Below are positions 43,881 through 55,442 of a stretch of DNA of 64,000 nucleotides, one piece after another. This stretch comes from Plotosus lineatus (Eukaryota > Chordata > Actinopteri > Siluriformes > Plotosidae), in contig CM045745.1 in NCBI GenBank assembly GCA_024760905.1, forward strand, positions 4,121,282 to 4,185,281. The letters are read 5' to 3'. A program made the translations under genes and the position numbers. The notes under the pieces are model-generated. The model searched no databases. It was not told the origin of the DNA and worked only from the letters and a program-made list of their open reading frames with translations. How positions within the stretch are numbered: the first letter of the stretch is position 1; the number at the start of each line of letters is the position of its first letter.

Positions 43881-44600
43881 TCTAAAAATGACTTCAAATG
43901 CTTTCTTCAAGCCCAAAATTCAAATTTTTTTCCTGGGAGAGACCCCCCAAACCCCATCTGCAGGAGGGGGAATACCACCTCCTGCACTCTCCTCGCGCTT
44001 CGCGTACCTTGGGCCTAACTGCTGCTCCGCGCCTCAACAGCTACACTGTTGTGTTCAGCTGCTCCGCAGCCTCATTCATTTTTTTTTACAGTTCATACAC
44101 ATTTTTTTTTTACCACTACACCACTACCTGCAACCAATCAGCAGGAGGGAGAAACAAAAGCTCTCAGCCCTTGGCTAAATTTGAATCACGTTCCAGTAAC
44201 TTCTGGGTTTGCTGCTCATCTGGAAGTATAATAATATTGTAGTAAAATGTAGTAATGATTAAGTAAAACCTTTTTAAATGTTGCACTGTGGTAATATTTA
44301 TGAATAAATAAAGTGCTTATGCTCCTTACCAGAGGAGAAAGAGAGGATGCAGGGCGTTTGAGTGACATCATAGGGCTTCAATAATCATTAAAAACACACA
44401 AAAAAATTACTGGAAGTATCAATAAGTTGATAGCTTGTGTGTGAAGGAGAAAAAAAGTAAGTGTGCACATCATCTGTAACCAATCAGCAGGAGGAAGAAA
44501 CAAACGCTCTCAGTCATTGGTTAAATTTGAATCATGTGCCAGTTACTTCTAGGTTTGTCTCCAATCCGCCAGTATGTGAAGGCACGAGCGCTGAACTGTG
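43881..44600. mobile_element. Fragments of the Tigger-type MITE family
   Basis: CAACCAATCAGCAGGAGGGA (44132) and the near copy CAACCAATCAGCAGGAGGAA (about 44480) occur as a local duplication about 350 bp apart. Each is followed by GGnTAAATTTGAATCA. Between them lies the GACATCATAGGGCTTCAATA block shared with 41.2 kb. Confidence 0.55.
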
Positions 44601-44609
44601 AATGGCCAA

Positions 44610-45945
44610 GAGACTACTGTATACTACTCAAATTAATTGTCATTTTCCTAGACTTGACAGCTGCATATGATACAGTGTGGCACTCAGGTCTTCTACTGAA
44701 ACTATCAAAAATCCTTCCTTACTGGGTAGTAAACACAGTTGAGCTATTGCTACAGCACAGACGGTTCCGTGTTCATCTTGGTGGATACAGCAGTGCATGG
44801 CGAACACAGAAGAATGGACTACCCCAAGGTTCTGTCCTGGCACCAACTCTATTTGCACTGTACACCAATGACCTACCCATCACACACTCTCGTAAATTTG
44901 TATATGCAGACGACATATGCTTTGCTCTCCAAGCAAAAACATTTGATGAATTGAATGAGAGATTAACTGAGGACATGAGTCATATGAGCACCTACTACAC
45001 CTAAACAGTGGCGGCTTCAACCTAGTGTGAAGAAGACCGTTTCTAGTGTTTTCCATCTACACAACGCTAGAAGTAAACAAGAGCTGGATATAACACTCAA
45101 CAACAGCCGCCTGTCTCATGATGCAAAACCAGTGTACCTTGGAGTCACCTTGGACAGGACTTTGACATACAAAGCCCACCTGCAAAAAGTAGCCAAGAAA
45201 GTTCAAACAGAAGAAACAACCTTGTGCAGATGTTGGCTGGTACTACATGGGGAGCCAGTGCAAGGACACTCGTTCAGCAACATTAGCACTGTCATACTCT
45301 GTAGCGGAATACTGTGCTGCTGTCTGGAGGAACTCAGTTCACTGCAAACTAGTTGACACCAGATTGAACTGTGCTATGCGGACCATATCAGGTACACTAA
45401 AATCAACACATACAGACTGGCTGCCAGTTATGTGTAATCTTGCCCCGCCAGATATCATGAGGGAAGCTGTCACTGCAAAGTTACTGGACTCTACACTCCA
45501 GATCCCAGGCCTTCCTGCTGAATGATATTGAGCACCACCCACGATACCGACTGACTTCAAGAAAACCCATCTGGTCTAACCTGCCCACAACAAACTACTC
45601 CATGGTAGAAAACTGGCAATCCAGATGGAATAAAGGGAACAACACCAAACAGGGACATCGTGAATGATCCAACAACTGCACTAAATGGTATGGATATCTG
45701 TCGGACCTGGTGGTGAAATTGAATCGTTTTCGCTGCGGTACTGGCCCGTGCCGATACATGTTGGAAAAATGGGGATACATTGACTCACCAAATTGTGATT
45801 GTGGAGCTATCCAAACTATGCAGCACATACTACAAGAGTGCCCTGTGTTTCAACACAACTGACGGGAGGCCTCTATGAACTACATGAGGCCACGGATGTC
45901 GCGGTTGAATGGCTGAGAAACAACAGCATACGATAGAAGAAGAAG
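44610..45945 (+). pseudogene. BS/Jockey-like LINE reverse transcriptase fragment
   Basis: IVIFLDLTAAYDTVWHSGLL begins the RT. WRTQKNGLPQGSVLAPTLFA and KFVYADDICFALQAKTFDEL follow, with YADD intact, then a stop at 45002. Other frames give PVYLGVTLDRTLTYKAHLQK, YSVAEYCAAVWRNSVHCK, DWLPVMCNLAPPD and a Cys-rich C terminus (CGAIQTMQHILQECPVF). The end near 45940 is GAA-rich. The assignment to the transposon BS / Jockey-like group is from memory. Confidence 0.75.
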
Positions 45946-45954
45946 AATTGTCAT

Positions 45955-46555
45955 TTTCATAATAGCAACATTTTAATCTTTTGATAATAATTGTATTCTT
46001 GTGCCAAATTAATTACAGATTTGATATGGAGCCTCTGAAGGGTCAAGTTAAGATTTTTTAAAGGTGCTTTTGCATTACATATACCAAATAGTTTTGCATT
46101 ACAGTACTTCACAATTGTTTCTGAATATTAAAATTAAACACCTTGCATGCATCAGCTTATTCACTTTCACTTTGTTATCACATATTGAGATCCAGTTTTA
46201 CTACATAACCCCTTTGGTAACCTTGCAGTAATTCTGGTAATTCTGAATTAAAATTTTTTGTTTGTTTCCTTGAACATCCTTATGGGGCACCTGGCTCAGA
46301 AAATAAATTGTGCCCCACTCAGGGTTTGACCACAGTTGAATTGAGTGTTCCATGTACAATTGTACATAACATTTTTGAATAAATTCCCAACATGAACCTG
46401 TCTGTAGTCCAGGCCCAAAAAAAAGTGCCACATGTAAATTTTGATCATTACTAAACCACTGTATGGACTTTATTCTTGATCATTGCTTCATTTGTTTGCT
46501 GTAATGTGAGAAGAGTTTGCCCTTCACCTTCAAGCAAGCATCTAGGCAGCCACGT
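45955..46555. other. No gene seen
   Basis: AT-rich, apparently unique stretch. Confidence 0.5.
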
Positions 46556-46599
46556 TGTAAAGAGGCAACACCATCATCATCATCATCATCATCTTTCGC

Positions 46600-48990
46600 T
46601 TCTTCCGGGGTCAGGTTGTCGGGGCAGCAACCGAGATCAGATTCGGGAGAGCAAACGAGCAAAAGAGGTCTAGATGTCCCTGTCCCCAGCCACTTCCTCC
46701 AGCTCTTCCGGGGGGACACTGAGGCATTCCCAGACAAGCTGAGAAATATAGTCCCTCCAGCATGTTCTAGGTCAACCTCGGGGTCTCTTCCCGGTTGGAC
46801 ATGCCCAAAACACCACATGAGGGAGGCGTTCAGGAGGCATTCTGAGGAGGCAAAGGGGTTGAGGTACCCAGAGCTACCTCAACTGACCCCTCTCAATGCG
46901 GAGCGTTCAGGAGGCATTCAGAATGCATTCTGAGGAGGCAAAGGGGTTGAGGTAACCAGAGCTACCTCAACTGACCCCTCTCAATGTGGAGCAACAGTGA
47001 TTCTACTCCGAGCTCTCTCCGGATGGTAGAGCTTCTAACTTTATCTTTAAGGGAGAGTCCCACCACCTGGCAAAGGAAGCTCATTTCAGCCGCTTGTATC
47101 CGCGATCTTGTTCTTTCAGTCACTACCCAAAGCTCGTGACCATAGGTAATGGTTGGAACGTAGATCGACTGGTAAATTGTGAGCTTTCCTTACTCGTGAG
47201 CAAGACCCCAAGACACTAAAACTCCTCCACTTGGGGCAGGACCTCATTCCCGACCCAGAGGGTGCATTCCATCCTTGTCTGACTGAGAACCATGGCTTCG
47301 GACTTGAAGGTGCTGATTTTCATCCTGGCTGCTTCGCTCTTGACTGCGAATCGCTTCAATGACAGCTGGAGTTCTCGGCTTGATGAAGCCAAAGTGACAA
47401 CATCATCCGCAAAAATGCAGAGACGAGATCTGATGGCCACCAGACCAGAACCCCTCAATGCCTCGGCTGCGACTAGAAATTCTGTCCAGAAAAATTATGA
47501 ACAGAATCAGTGACAAATGACAGCCTTGGCAGACTACAACCTTCACCAGAAATGAATTCAACCTGTTGTTACCAATACGGCCCAAACTCTGGCTCTGGTG
47601 ATACTGTGATCGGATGGCCCTTAGCAACAGGCCTGGAACACCGTACTCCCGGAGCATGCCCCACAAGATAGCCCACGGGACATGGTTGAAAACCTCCAAA
47701 TCTGCAAAAAACAAATGTGTACAGATTTGGCAAGCCCCCATGCCACCTCCAAGATCTTATGAAGCGTATAGAGTTGGTCAAGAGTGCTATGGCCGGGACG
47801 AAAACCACATTGTTCATCCTGAATCTGAGATTCAATTATCGGTCAGATCCTCCTCTCCAGTACTCTTGCATAGACTTTCCTGGGTAGGCTGAGGAGTGTG
47901 ATTCCTGATAGGCTTCCTTTTTCAGCTGGACGGCCCCATAAGCACAGGTGTCCACCACAGGGTTCAGGGGTTACCACCATGACAAGCCCCGATGACCTTC
48001 CGGCCACAGCTATGGGCTGCTGCCTCAGCAATGGAGGCATGAAACATGGCCCAGTCGGATTCCATGTCACCTGCCTCCTCCGGGACGTGGTTGTAGCTCT
48101 ATCAGAGGTGGGAGTTAAAGATCTATCAGACAGGAAACTCCACCAAACGTTCCCAGCAGATCCTAATTACACACTTGGGCCTGCCAGTTCTGGAAGGCAG
48201 CCTCCCCTGCCATCGAAGCCAGCTCAGCACCAGGTGATCGGCTGACAGCTCAGCTCCCCTCTTCACCCGAGTGTCCAGAACATGCAGCTGCAAATCCGGT
48301 GACGCAACTACAAAGTCGAACATCAAACTGTGACCTAGGGTGTCCTGGTGCCAATTGCACTTATGGACACCTATATGTTCAAACATGGTCATGGTGTTCA
48401 TGATAGACAAACTGTGACGAACACGGAAGTCCAACAACGAAACCCCATTTGGTTCAGACTGGAGAGCCCGCACCTACCGATCACACCCTTCCTGGTCACA
48501 CTATCATTGCCCACATGGGCGTTGAAGTCTCCAAAGAAAACAAGTGAATCTCCTGGGGGAGCATTCTCCAACACACCCTTCTTGGAGTTTTTCGGGGATG
48601 TGTTGAAGCATTCTCAAACACACCCCCTAAAAACTCTTAGAGGGATGGGTACACTGAACTGTCCATGCATAAGCATAAGCACAAACAGTCAGGATCCATC
48701 CCCTCCAACCGAAGGTGGAGGGAAGCTACCCTTTCATCGACTGGGTAGAACCCCAACGTTTGGGCAACAAGACGGTGGACAACAAGGATGCTTACTCCGG
48801 CTCATTGCCTCTCCCCATGAGCAACTCCAGAATGGAATAAGGTCCAACCTCTCTCAAGATGGGTGGTTCTGAGTCCAAGTTATGCGTTGAGGTGAGTTTG
48901 ACTATATGTAGTCGGTATCTTTCCACCTCACTCACCAGCTCAGGCTCCTTCCTCGTTAGAAAGATAACTTTCCTTGTCCTAAGAGTCAGA
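46600..48990 (-). pseudogene. Rex1 endonuclease-reverse transcriptase (copy 3), broken
   Basis: Endonuclease text (EPELVSEVERYRLHIVKLTS, SLLDFRVRHSLSIMNTM, NWHQDTLGHSLMFDFVVAS) lies at 48990-48126 with frameshifts. RT text runs 48070-46700: LLSLPRKVYARVLERRI, VKVVVCQGCHLSLILFIIFL, GFWSGGHQISSLHFCG and, in a shifted frame, IFADDVVTLASSSRELQLSL. The FADD box survives but sits at a frameshift. A tandem duplication of about 80 bp at 46835-46990 adds further damage. Confidence 0.8.
46835..46990. repeat. Tandem duplication inside Rex1 copy 3
   Basis: GGAGGCATTCTGAGGAGGCA to CTCTCAATGCGGAGC occurs twice in a row (about 46831-46905 and 46912-46991). The two units differ at only a few positions, so the duplication postdates insertion. 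Confidence 0.85.
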
Positions 48991-49472
48991 GTCAGTAACC
49001 GAGGATCAGTCCGACCGAACACAAGCCTTCGGCTGCCACCTAACTCACATTGTACACGACCCCTATAGCCCCTCCAACAGGTGGTGGGTCCATGGGAGGA
49101 TGAACCCATGGCTCTTTTTTGGGCTGGGCCTTTGAGCCTTCGAGTCTCTCTTCCAAGCCTGGCTCCATGGGGAGACCCCGGTGACCGGCATCCAGGCAAG
49201 GGAAACTGTGTCCTTTTCTTTTTATTTAGCATAGAGGTCTTCTGAACCGCACTTCTTCTGGACCTTCACCCAGGACCTGTTTTCCTTGGGTGAGCCTACC
49301 AGGGGCATTATGCCCCTGACAACAAGCTTCTAGGATCGTTAGATCATGCAAACCCCTCCTCCACAATAAGGTGGTGATTCAAGGAAGGGAAGAGGCAACA
49401 CCTCTTGTAGTAATATCAACCACTAGATGTCTCATCTGTTTTCATGCAGAACCACATGACCAATTGTGTTCT

Positions 49473-49827
49473 TCATCATCATCATCATCATCATTTTCTG
49501 TAACCGCTTAATCCTAATTAGGGTCACGGAGAGGCTGGCGCCCATCCCAGCCAACTTCGGGCAAGGGCAGAGTACACCCTGGACAGCTCGCCAGGCCATC
49601 GCAGGGCAGAAACACGCCAACGGCTTTGCAGCCTACTCTTGTCGAAAGTCAGCAATGGTTCTTTTACATGCCTCACACCATAGACAGTGAGAGACATGGC
49701 CGGCCTTTGATAACCCAGTTAGCTGCACTGGGGAGGACAGTGACAACCTTGTGGAGAGTGGGACTCGAACCCCCAACCTTTGGATCAGCAATCCAGCGCC
49801 CTATACCACTAGACCACCACTGCCCGT
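49473..49827 (-). mobile_element. tRNA-derived SINE, tail type 1, minus strand
   Basis: On plus it starts with CATCAT repeats and TTTTCTGTAACCGCTTAATC, passes the body TGGCCCGCC-type text and ends at the head GGACTCGAACCCCCAACC (B box complement) and ACCACTAGACCACCACTGCC. It is nearly full length. The microsatellite tail is GATGAT here and GATGAATGA in the 6.9 kb copy. Confidence 0.9.
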
Positions 49828-49859
49828 CCCCAATTTTCCGGGGGGAGTATGGTTGCAAA

Positions 49860-49893
<34 letters not shown>

Positions 49894-50129
49894 ACAAAAT
49901 CTTTTAAAGCAAAATGCAGGTTAAAAAGCGACTGAAGCGATACAATGCCCTAGATTACCCGTTTTTTTACATACACAATACATTTTCTAAAAAACAACCA
50001 ATAAACCAATTTTACCATCCTATGGTCAGATGTTTAGGGTCATTATCTCGCTGAATGACCCAGTGACAGCCCATCTTCAGCTTTCAGGCAGTGGCCACCA
50101 GATTCTGATTTAAATGTCCTGGTAGTTCA

Positions 50130-50625
50130 AAGTGTTCATGATGCCCTTCACCTTGACATGGCTCCCAGAAACTCTGGAAGAGAAACAGGCCCTAGCATCA
50201 CCGATCCTCCCCAAACATTACAGTGGACACGAGGCACTTTTCTACATCCTCATCTTTTGTGTTCCGCCAGACCCACTCAGAGTGTTTGTTGCGAAAAAGT
50301 TCTATCTTGATCTCATCTGACCAAAGCACATGGTCCCAAAGTCCCAATACCATTGCTAATTTTTGTCGCAATTGTTTAACAATGAGCTTTGGAGAATGTT
50401 TTGTTTCTCTTACCATCCTCCTCACTGTGCCTGGTGGCAAAATAACCGCACGTCCTCATACAGGCTTGTTTACCACTGTTCTGGTTGTTTTAAACTTTTT
50501 AATGATTCCTCTGACAGTAGATATGTGCAGGTGAGGGGCAATTTTCTTGTAACCATTGCTTGACTTGTGAAGGTTGACACACATCTGCCTTAGTTGAATG
50601 GTGTTTTCCTTTGTCTTTCCCATGT
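50130..50625 (-). pseudogene. Tc1 transposase fragments (third family)
   Basis: MGKTKENTIQLRQMCVNLHK at about 50620 and SNGYKKIAPHLHISTVRGII form the helix-turn-helix. RTVVNKPV leads to PPGTVRRMVRETKHSPKLIV. Then DHVLWSDEIKIELFRNKHSE carries the first catalytic Asp. A deletion joins the DNA-binding and catalytic parts near 50345, and the later Asp and Glu blocks are unreadable. Confidence 0.8.
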
Positions 50626-50934
50626 TGAAAAGTGGATAAGAGAAATGGCCTCTATGTGTCGTTATATTTATTCCCCAGGAACACTGGAAGTGATGAATTA
50701 CAGTGGAGCCTTGGTTCTCGAACATAATCCGTTCCAAACGGCTGGTCGAATTCCGATTTGGTCGAAATCCAAATCCGCTTTTTCCATTACAAATAATGTA
50801 AATGGTCTTAATCCGTGCCGTTGTCTTTTGAGCAGAAGTTAACGGTACCATAACTCATTAAGTGAAAACATTATTGAATACAGTACACTATGTTATGGTC
50901 TGTGTTGTGAAAGGCTCTGGTTTTGGCGGCACTC

Positions 50935-51095
50935 TCTCTCTCTCTCTCTCTCACTCACGCACACATACGTACACTCTATCTCTTTCTCTCTCTCTGTCTC
51001 TCTCTCTCACACACACACATTCACACACACTTTATCTCTCTTCCTCTCTCTCTCTCTCTCTCGCTCTCTCTCACACGCACACACACACACACTTT
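50935..51095. repeat. (CT)n/(CA)n compound microsatellite
   Basis: Alternating CT and CA runs inside the composite MITE, equivalent to the GT/GA run at 39943-40058. Confidence 0.95.
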
Positions 51096-51368
51096 CACTC
51101 TGCGCGTTGGAGAGGGGCGTGGCTGTTACATCCGGGTAGAAGGCTAAACACACACACCTGATTCCACTTAATCACAGGCTATGAAGACTATCAGCGCTTC
51201 TCCTGGTTCTAGAAGATTCTCCCTCTTCTCCATGATCTCTCTGGCTGTCAGCTCAAGGGCTGGAAGATTCTATGACACCAGGAACATTCAGCTGGACTCA
51301 AAAATGCAGGAGACAGGATGAGATGAAAATGGATGCACTTTATTGTTTACAGGGAAGACACGAGAGTC

Positions 51369-51560
51369 AGAGATGAAAATGTTGAGGTTCTCTTTGGGAG
51401 TCACGAGGATGGATAGGATCAGGAATGAGTACATCAGAGGGACAGCACATGTTTGAGGTTTTCGATACAAAGTCAGAGAGGCTAGATTGAGATGGTTTGG
51501 ACATGTACAGAGGAAGGATAGTGAATATATTGGAAAACCAAAGAAGAGATTTATGGATGC
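51369..51560 (+). mobile_element. RTE LINE fragment E
   Basis: GAGATGAAAATGTTGAGGTT, AGGATCAGGAATGAGTACAT and ACCAAAGAAGAGATTTATGG match copy A at 571-800. About 55 bp are missing after GAATATATTGG. Both ends are truncated. Confidence 0.8.
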
Positions 51561-51824
51561 GGTTTTATTTTTAACCTTTGTGGTGGTGAGAAGTTGGCAC
51601 ACGTAAATGTTGGAGAGGGAGAAAGGCGGAGGATTCCCTTCCATAACAGCTTCAGGTGAATCAGCCAAAGGTGTTTTTTTCTCTTGATACTCACTTTGTG
51701 GATGACTCTTCTTCAGGATGTCCCTTTCTTTTCTTGAACATTTCTAATATGGCTTGTTTCTACCTTCTTTTCAAAACCTTACGGCGGTGGCTCATGACCT
51801 CATTGTTAAAGGTGTTCACAGTTC

Positions 51825-52020
51825 TGCTAGCACTTTAGCTTAGCTTTAGCGCTTTAGCTTAGCTTTAGTGCTTTAGCTCAGCTTTAGCGCTTTAGCACTA
51901 GCTTTAGCTTTATCAGGGTGATACATAGTATCAACAACTTCCAGACTTCCCCAGAACAGCGCGAGCTTTATCAGGGTCATACACAGTATCAACAACTTCC
52001 AGACTTCCGGAAAGCGGGCA
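51825..52020. repeat. 19 bp tandem repeat plus 60 bp duplication
   Basis: GCTTTAGCTTAGCTTTAGC occurs three to four times. It is followed by two copies of CTTTATCAGGGTnATACA to AACAACTTCCAGACTTCC. Confidence 0.85.
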
Positions 52021-52603
52021 TTTCCCCTCCCTCTTGGTCTCATTTTTTCTCGTGCTTTTTTAGCGTTCGACTTCCAGATTTTGGTCGACTTCCAGGACAA
52101 AAAATCCCAGATTTTTTGGTCGAATTCCGATTTGTTCAACCTCTAAAGCGTTCAAGTACCGAGGCACCACTGTACTAATTAAATATTCCTAGACACTCTG
52201 ATCAGATTTCTAAAGTACTGTAGAAATACTTCAATTACATTTATTTCTCTGAATTGTTAGGGGTGCCAATAACTGTGAAACTGGTGATTTTATAAAAAAT
52301 ATTATTTCTTCGTCTATTTCCTCCCCCTTAAAATTCACTTGACTTGAAGGTTACATTTTTTTTTTTGCAATAAAAAGTAATTTATTTTTAAGGCTTTTAA
52401 CACATCTACATAACCACGGAACCAGGGGTGCCAATAATTATGGAAGGCAGTGTAACTGTATTCTTATATTGTCTATTATCGGCGTGCCAGTGCTTATCTA
52501 CATTGTGTCTCGGTGCTTGTTTCAGTCAGCATGTTTTCGAGTGTTACATTTTTTGAGATTTTAAACTGAGCATTCCATATTCATTCATTTTGTGAAACAC
52601 TTT

Positions 52604-53330
52604 ACAGTAATCCCCTGTTATTTGCCTTCTGTCCCTTCCCACAGATCCTGAAAATCCTCAAATTATTGATGCAGTTTTAAAACCCTAAGAATTAAATTAC
52701 ATATGCTAAAATATGCTTCTACAAACACATTCTACAGACAATCGTACTCATTAATACAGTATTAATGTAGTAAAATATAGTCATGATTAAGAAAAACTTT
52801 TCAATTTTGTATTGATATTTAGTAATAAAATATATAAACATTATACAGCATATACTGTTGTAAAGCACTCGTTTTAAAGTATTTTTCAATTATTATTCCA
52901 ATCCAGTACCTCAGTTAATTCTGAGAATGTTTGTGCGTGAGATTTTATGTTCTATAGCATGTTTAACAAACGATACCAAAAGGATAAACTTTATTATGCT
53001 TCATCTCCTTTTACATTGAACTTGGAGTGACGTCTTGGAGTAACATGTCCAAGATGGCACTGCCTAGAGGGCAACGTCGCGGAGTTCTCAGAGTCAAATT
53101 GTTTTTGTTCATTTTAATTTGTTTTATTTGTTTGTTCATGTTTTGCACTATGCTCGTCTATGATTGGTCGACCCTACTACAGCTATGAACAGCTTCAGCT
53201 TCGGGCAACTAAGCACGCAACAACTCCTAAAAAAAAAGAAGTGTACACATCATCTGCAACCAATCAGCAGGAAGGGAAAACAAAAGCTCCCAGCCACTGG
53301 CTAAATTTGAATCAACAAAAATCACAAAAA
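52604..53330. mobile_element. Tigger-type MITE fragments with an L2-like monomer
   Basis: TACAGTAATCCCCTGTTATT starts the left part. GCATGTTTAACAAACGATAC and AGAGGGCAACGTCGCGGAGT match 25780-25900 closely. One promoter monomer follows (53087-53225), then CAACCAATCAGCAGGAAGGG. The same MITE-monomer junction occurs at 25.9 kb. Confidence 0.6.
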
Positions 53331-53334
53331 TCAG

Positions 53335-53513
53335 CAATGTTTCTTTAACATGAACCTCACACCATAGACGATGAGAGACATGGCCGGCCGTGGATAACCT
53401 AGTTAGTGCAGTGCGGGGAACGGAAGTGACAATCGTTGACAGTGGGGTTTGAACCCCCAACCTTGGGATTGGTAATCTGGAACCTTACCCACTGGGCCAC
53501 CACTTCCTACCAG
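53335..53513 (-). mobile_element. tRNA-derived SINE, head and body only
   Basis: The complement of the head (TTTGAACCCCCAACCTTGGG, ACTGGGCCACCACTTCC) and part of the body are present. The tail is absent. It lies head-to-tail next to the complete copy at 53520-53862. Confidence 0.75.
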
Positions 53514-53519
53514 GATAAG

Positions 53520-53862
53520 GTTCATTCATTTCCTGAACCGCTTACTCCTAATTAGGGTCACGGGGAGCCTGTCACCTATCCCAGCTGACTCCGGGCAAGG
53601 GTAGAGTACACCCTGGACAGCTTGCCAGGCCATCGCAGGGCAGAAACACACTGATGGCTATGTAGCCTACTCTTGTTGAAAGTCAGAATTGGTTCTTTTA
53701 CATGAACCTCACCCACAAACAGTGGGAGATATAGTTGGCCTTTGATAACCCAGTTAGTGCACTGGGGGGACAGTGACAACCGGTGAAGAGTGGGGCTTGA
53801 ACCCCCAACCTTAGGATCAGTGATCCAGAACCTATATCACCAGGCCAGCACTGCCCACCAGC
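53520..53862 (-). mobile_element. tRNA-derived SINE, tail type 1
   Basis: Starts CATTCATTTCCTGAACCGCT (tail complement) and ends CAGGCCAGCACTGCCCACC (head complement). Body blocks match the 6.9 and 49.5 kb copies. Confidence 0.85.
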
Positions 53863-54400
53863 ATAATGTGGTAACTGAAAATCAGGGAGTACAATTTCAG
53901 ATGTTTTAGAATACATTTATTGATTACAATGGTGAGAAATAGAAACTGTGTCAACATTTTGATTTCAGTTTTGTACACATGCTTTATAATGCAGGATGCA
54001 CAGTTACTGGCACTTGCTGGTCACTTTTGGTAATGCACATAATGTATCAGGAAAAAGGCAATAACTGATTAAGTAACTACATGCATAAAAATGCATTTTT
54101 ATTAAAATCAGATTAAGTAATGCTGAGTCTAATCTTGGTTATACATACATTTAATCAGCCCAGCAGAATACACTGAACATTTTTAGTCATTCAGCTGTTC
54201 CATTTGTCCACCTTTTGTGATCGACAGGCTTGAATGAATCGAATGAGACAGCATCGTTTTTATGTAGATGTAAGTAAAAAATCATCAGTCAAACCTTTCC
54301 TTATCGAGTATAATGTAACTGAGAATGGAGAATACTCCTGGTGGATGAGATTTCTTCCACTGCTATCTCTATCTCTGATGTATGTCAGACATAGAAAAAA
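53863..54400. other. No gene seen
   Basis: AT-rich sequence with short frames only. Confidence 0.5.
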
Positions 54401-54404
54401 AAAG

Positions 54405-54745
54405 TTAATAGATAAGATCAGGAATGAGTACATTAGAGGGACAGTACATGTTAGAGTTTTTGGATACAAAGTCAGAGAGGCTAGATTGAGATGGTTTGGA
54501 CATGTACAGAGGAGGGATAGTGAATATATTGGTAGTAGGATGCTGAGGTTGGAACTACCAGGCAGAAGGCCTAGAGGAAGACCCAAGAGAAAATTTATGG
54601 ATGTGGGAAAGGAGGACATGAAGATAGTAGGGGTAAGAGAAGAAGAAGAAGATGCAGAGGATAGGGTGAAATTGATGCAGATGATTCACTGTTGCGACCC
54701 CTGAAGGGAACAGCCGAAAGGAAAACAAGAGGAAGAAGAAGAAGG
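54405..54745 (+). mobile_element. RTE LINE copy F, 5'-truncated 3' end
   Basis: The frame from about 54410 (KIRNEYIRGTVHVRVFGYKV) runs to CCDP and a TGA near 54702. The 3' UTR and a GAA-rich tail follow. The reading frame is open to its natural stop. Confidence 0.85.
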
Positions 54746-54776
54746 GCGCACCTTTGGGACGGTTGCTTTTTTTCTG

Positions 54777-54870
54777 TAGGAGACATGTATTCATGACGTG
54801 GGTTGAGGTGCTTTACAAGCTTGTTCTTCTTTCCCTTTGACCTTCCATGCCTCTTGGTAGGATAGTTCTG
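54777..54870 (-). other. Candidate basic exon, gene unidentified
   Basis: On minus, TATATTCTATTCAG is a plausible acceptor. The following frame reads NYPTKRHGRSKGKKNKLVKH then LNPRHEYMSPT. A run of Lys/Arg like this occurs in heparin-binding tails of secreted factors and in nuclear proteins, but I recognise no family. No clear donor is seen before the RTE insertion, and the downstream frame only reads into the RTE tail. Confidence 0.3.
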
Positions 54871-54904
54871 AATAGAATATAAAGAGTTGTGGTATGAAGA
54901 CAAA

Positions 54905-55440
54905 CAGGTGCATTAAACTACTGATGGATTGTTTTCTTGGGTTATTTTACTTGGAGCAAAATGTGACTATTTTTGCGGCACAATAATGATATAATGGCGG
55001 TGTTTGATAGAGGGTGTACAATGATATAGCCTCTGTTAGGTTTTATTTTATTTTATTCTGTGTACACTGAATATTAAGAGAAAAAATGTGTGTTCGTATA
55101 CAGACAAGAATATTCTTGCATTCAGTTTTAGATACCCTCATCCCTTGAAGAAATTACATTGACCTCACCAGGATCCTTGGAATGAATCACTGACATAGAC
55201 TCACTACTTGACATGTATAGGGATTCAATTCTGGTTAAGATTGGATTTGCTTAGCTCATCTCTGTGAAGTGACATGACTGTGAAATAAAATTTAAAACCA
55301 ACCACATCACATCTGATAGTTCAAATCGAATTGCCGCATGCCATAACCATAGTGTAAGAACCAGTCATATTGGTTTCCCTGCTAATTCATAGCAGTTACA
55401 ACTTGGGGAAATCTGACTAAATATGTTATCGTGTTACATT
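54905..55440. other. No gene seen
   Basis: AT-rich stretch between RTE copies F and G. Confidence 0.5.
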
Positions 55441-55442
55441 AT

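Larger units (their letters stand above)
46573..49389 (-). mobile_element. Rex1/Babar LINE copy 3 (perfect 13 bp target duplication)
   Basis: AAGAGGCAACACC lies at 46560-46572 and 49390-49402. On minus the element runs from a 5' UTR (about 49389-48990) through endonuclease and RT to the ATGATG tail. At 2817 bp it is close to the net length of copy 1. Confidence 0.95.
50701..52172 (+). mobile_element. Composite MITE carrying LTR-like, RTE and satellite pieces, copy 2 (TA duplication)
   Basis: CAGTGGAGCCTTGGTTCTCG and the inverse end GTACCGAGGCACCACTG are flanked by TA at 50699-50700 and 52173-52174. TTGGTCGAATTCCGATTTG occurs near both ends in opposite orientation. Inside are LTR-like sequence (50884-51360), an RTE fragment (51369-51560) and a 19 bp tandem repeat. 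Confidence 0.8.
50030..52452 (-). mobile_element. Tc1-like transposon, third family, interrupted by a composite MITE
   Basis: The transposase side is at 50030-50700. After the MITE the 5' flank continues to the terminal repeat TTATGGAAGGCAGTG at 52452, followed by TA. GGGGTGCCAATAATTATGGA near this end is the family's inverted repeat. The other end is missing near 50030. Confidence 0.8.
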
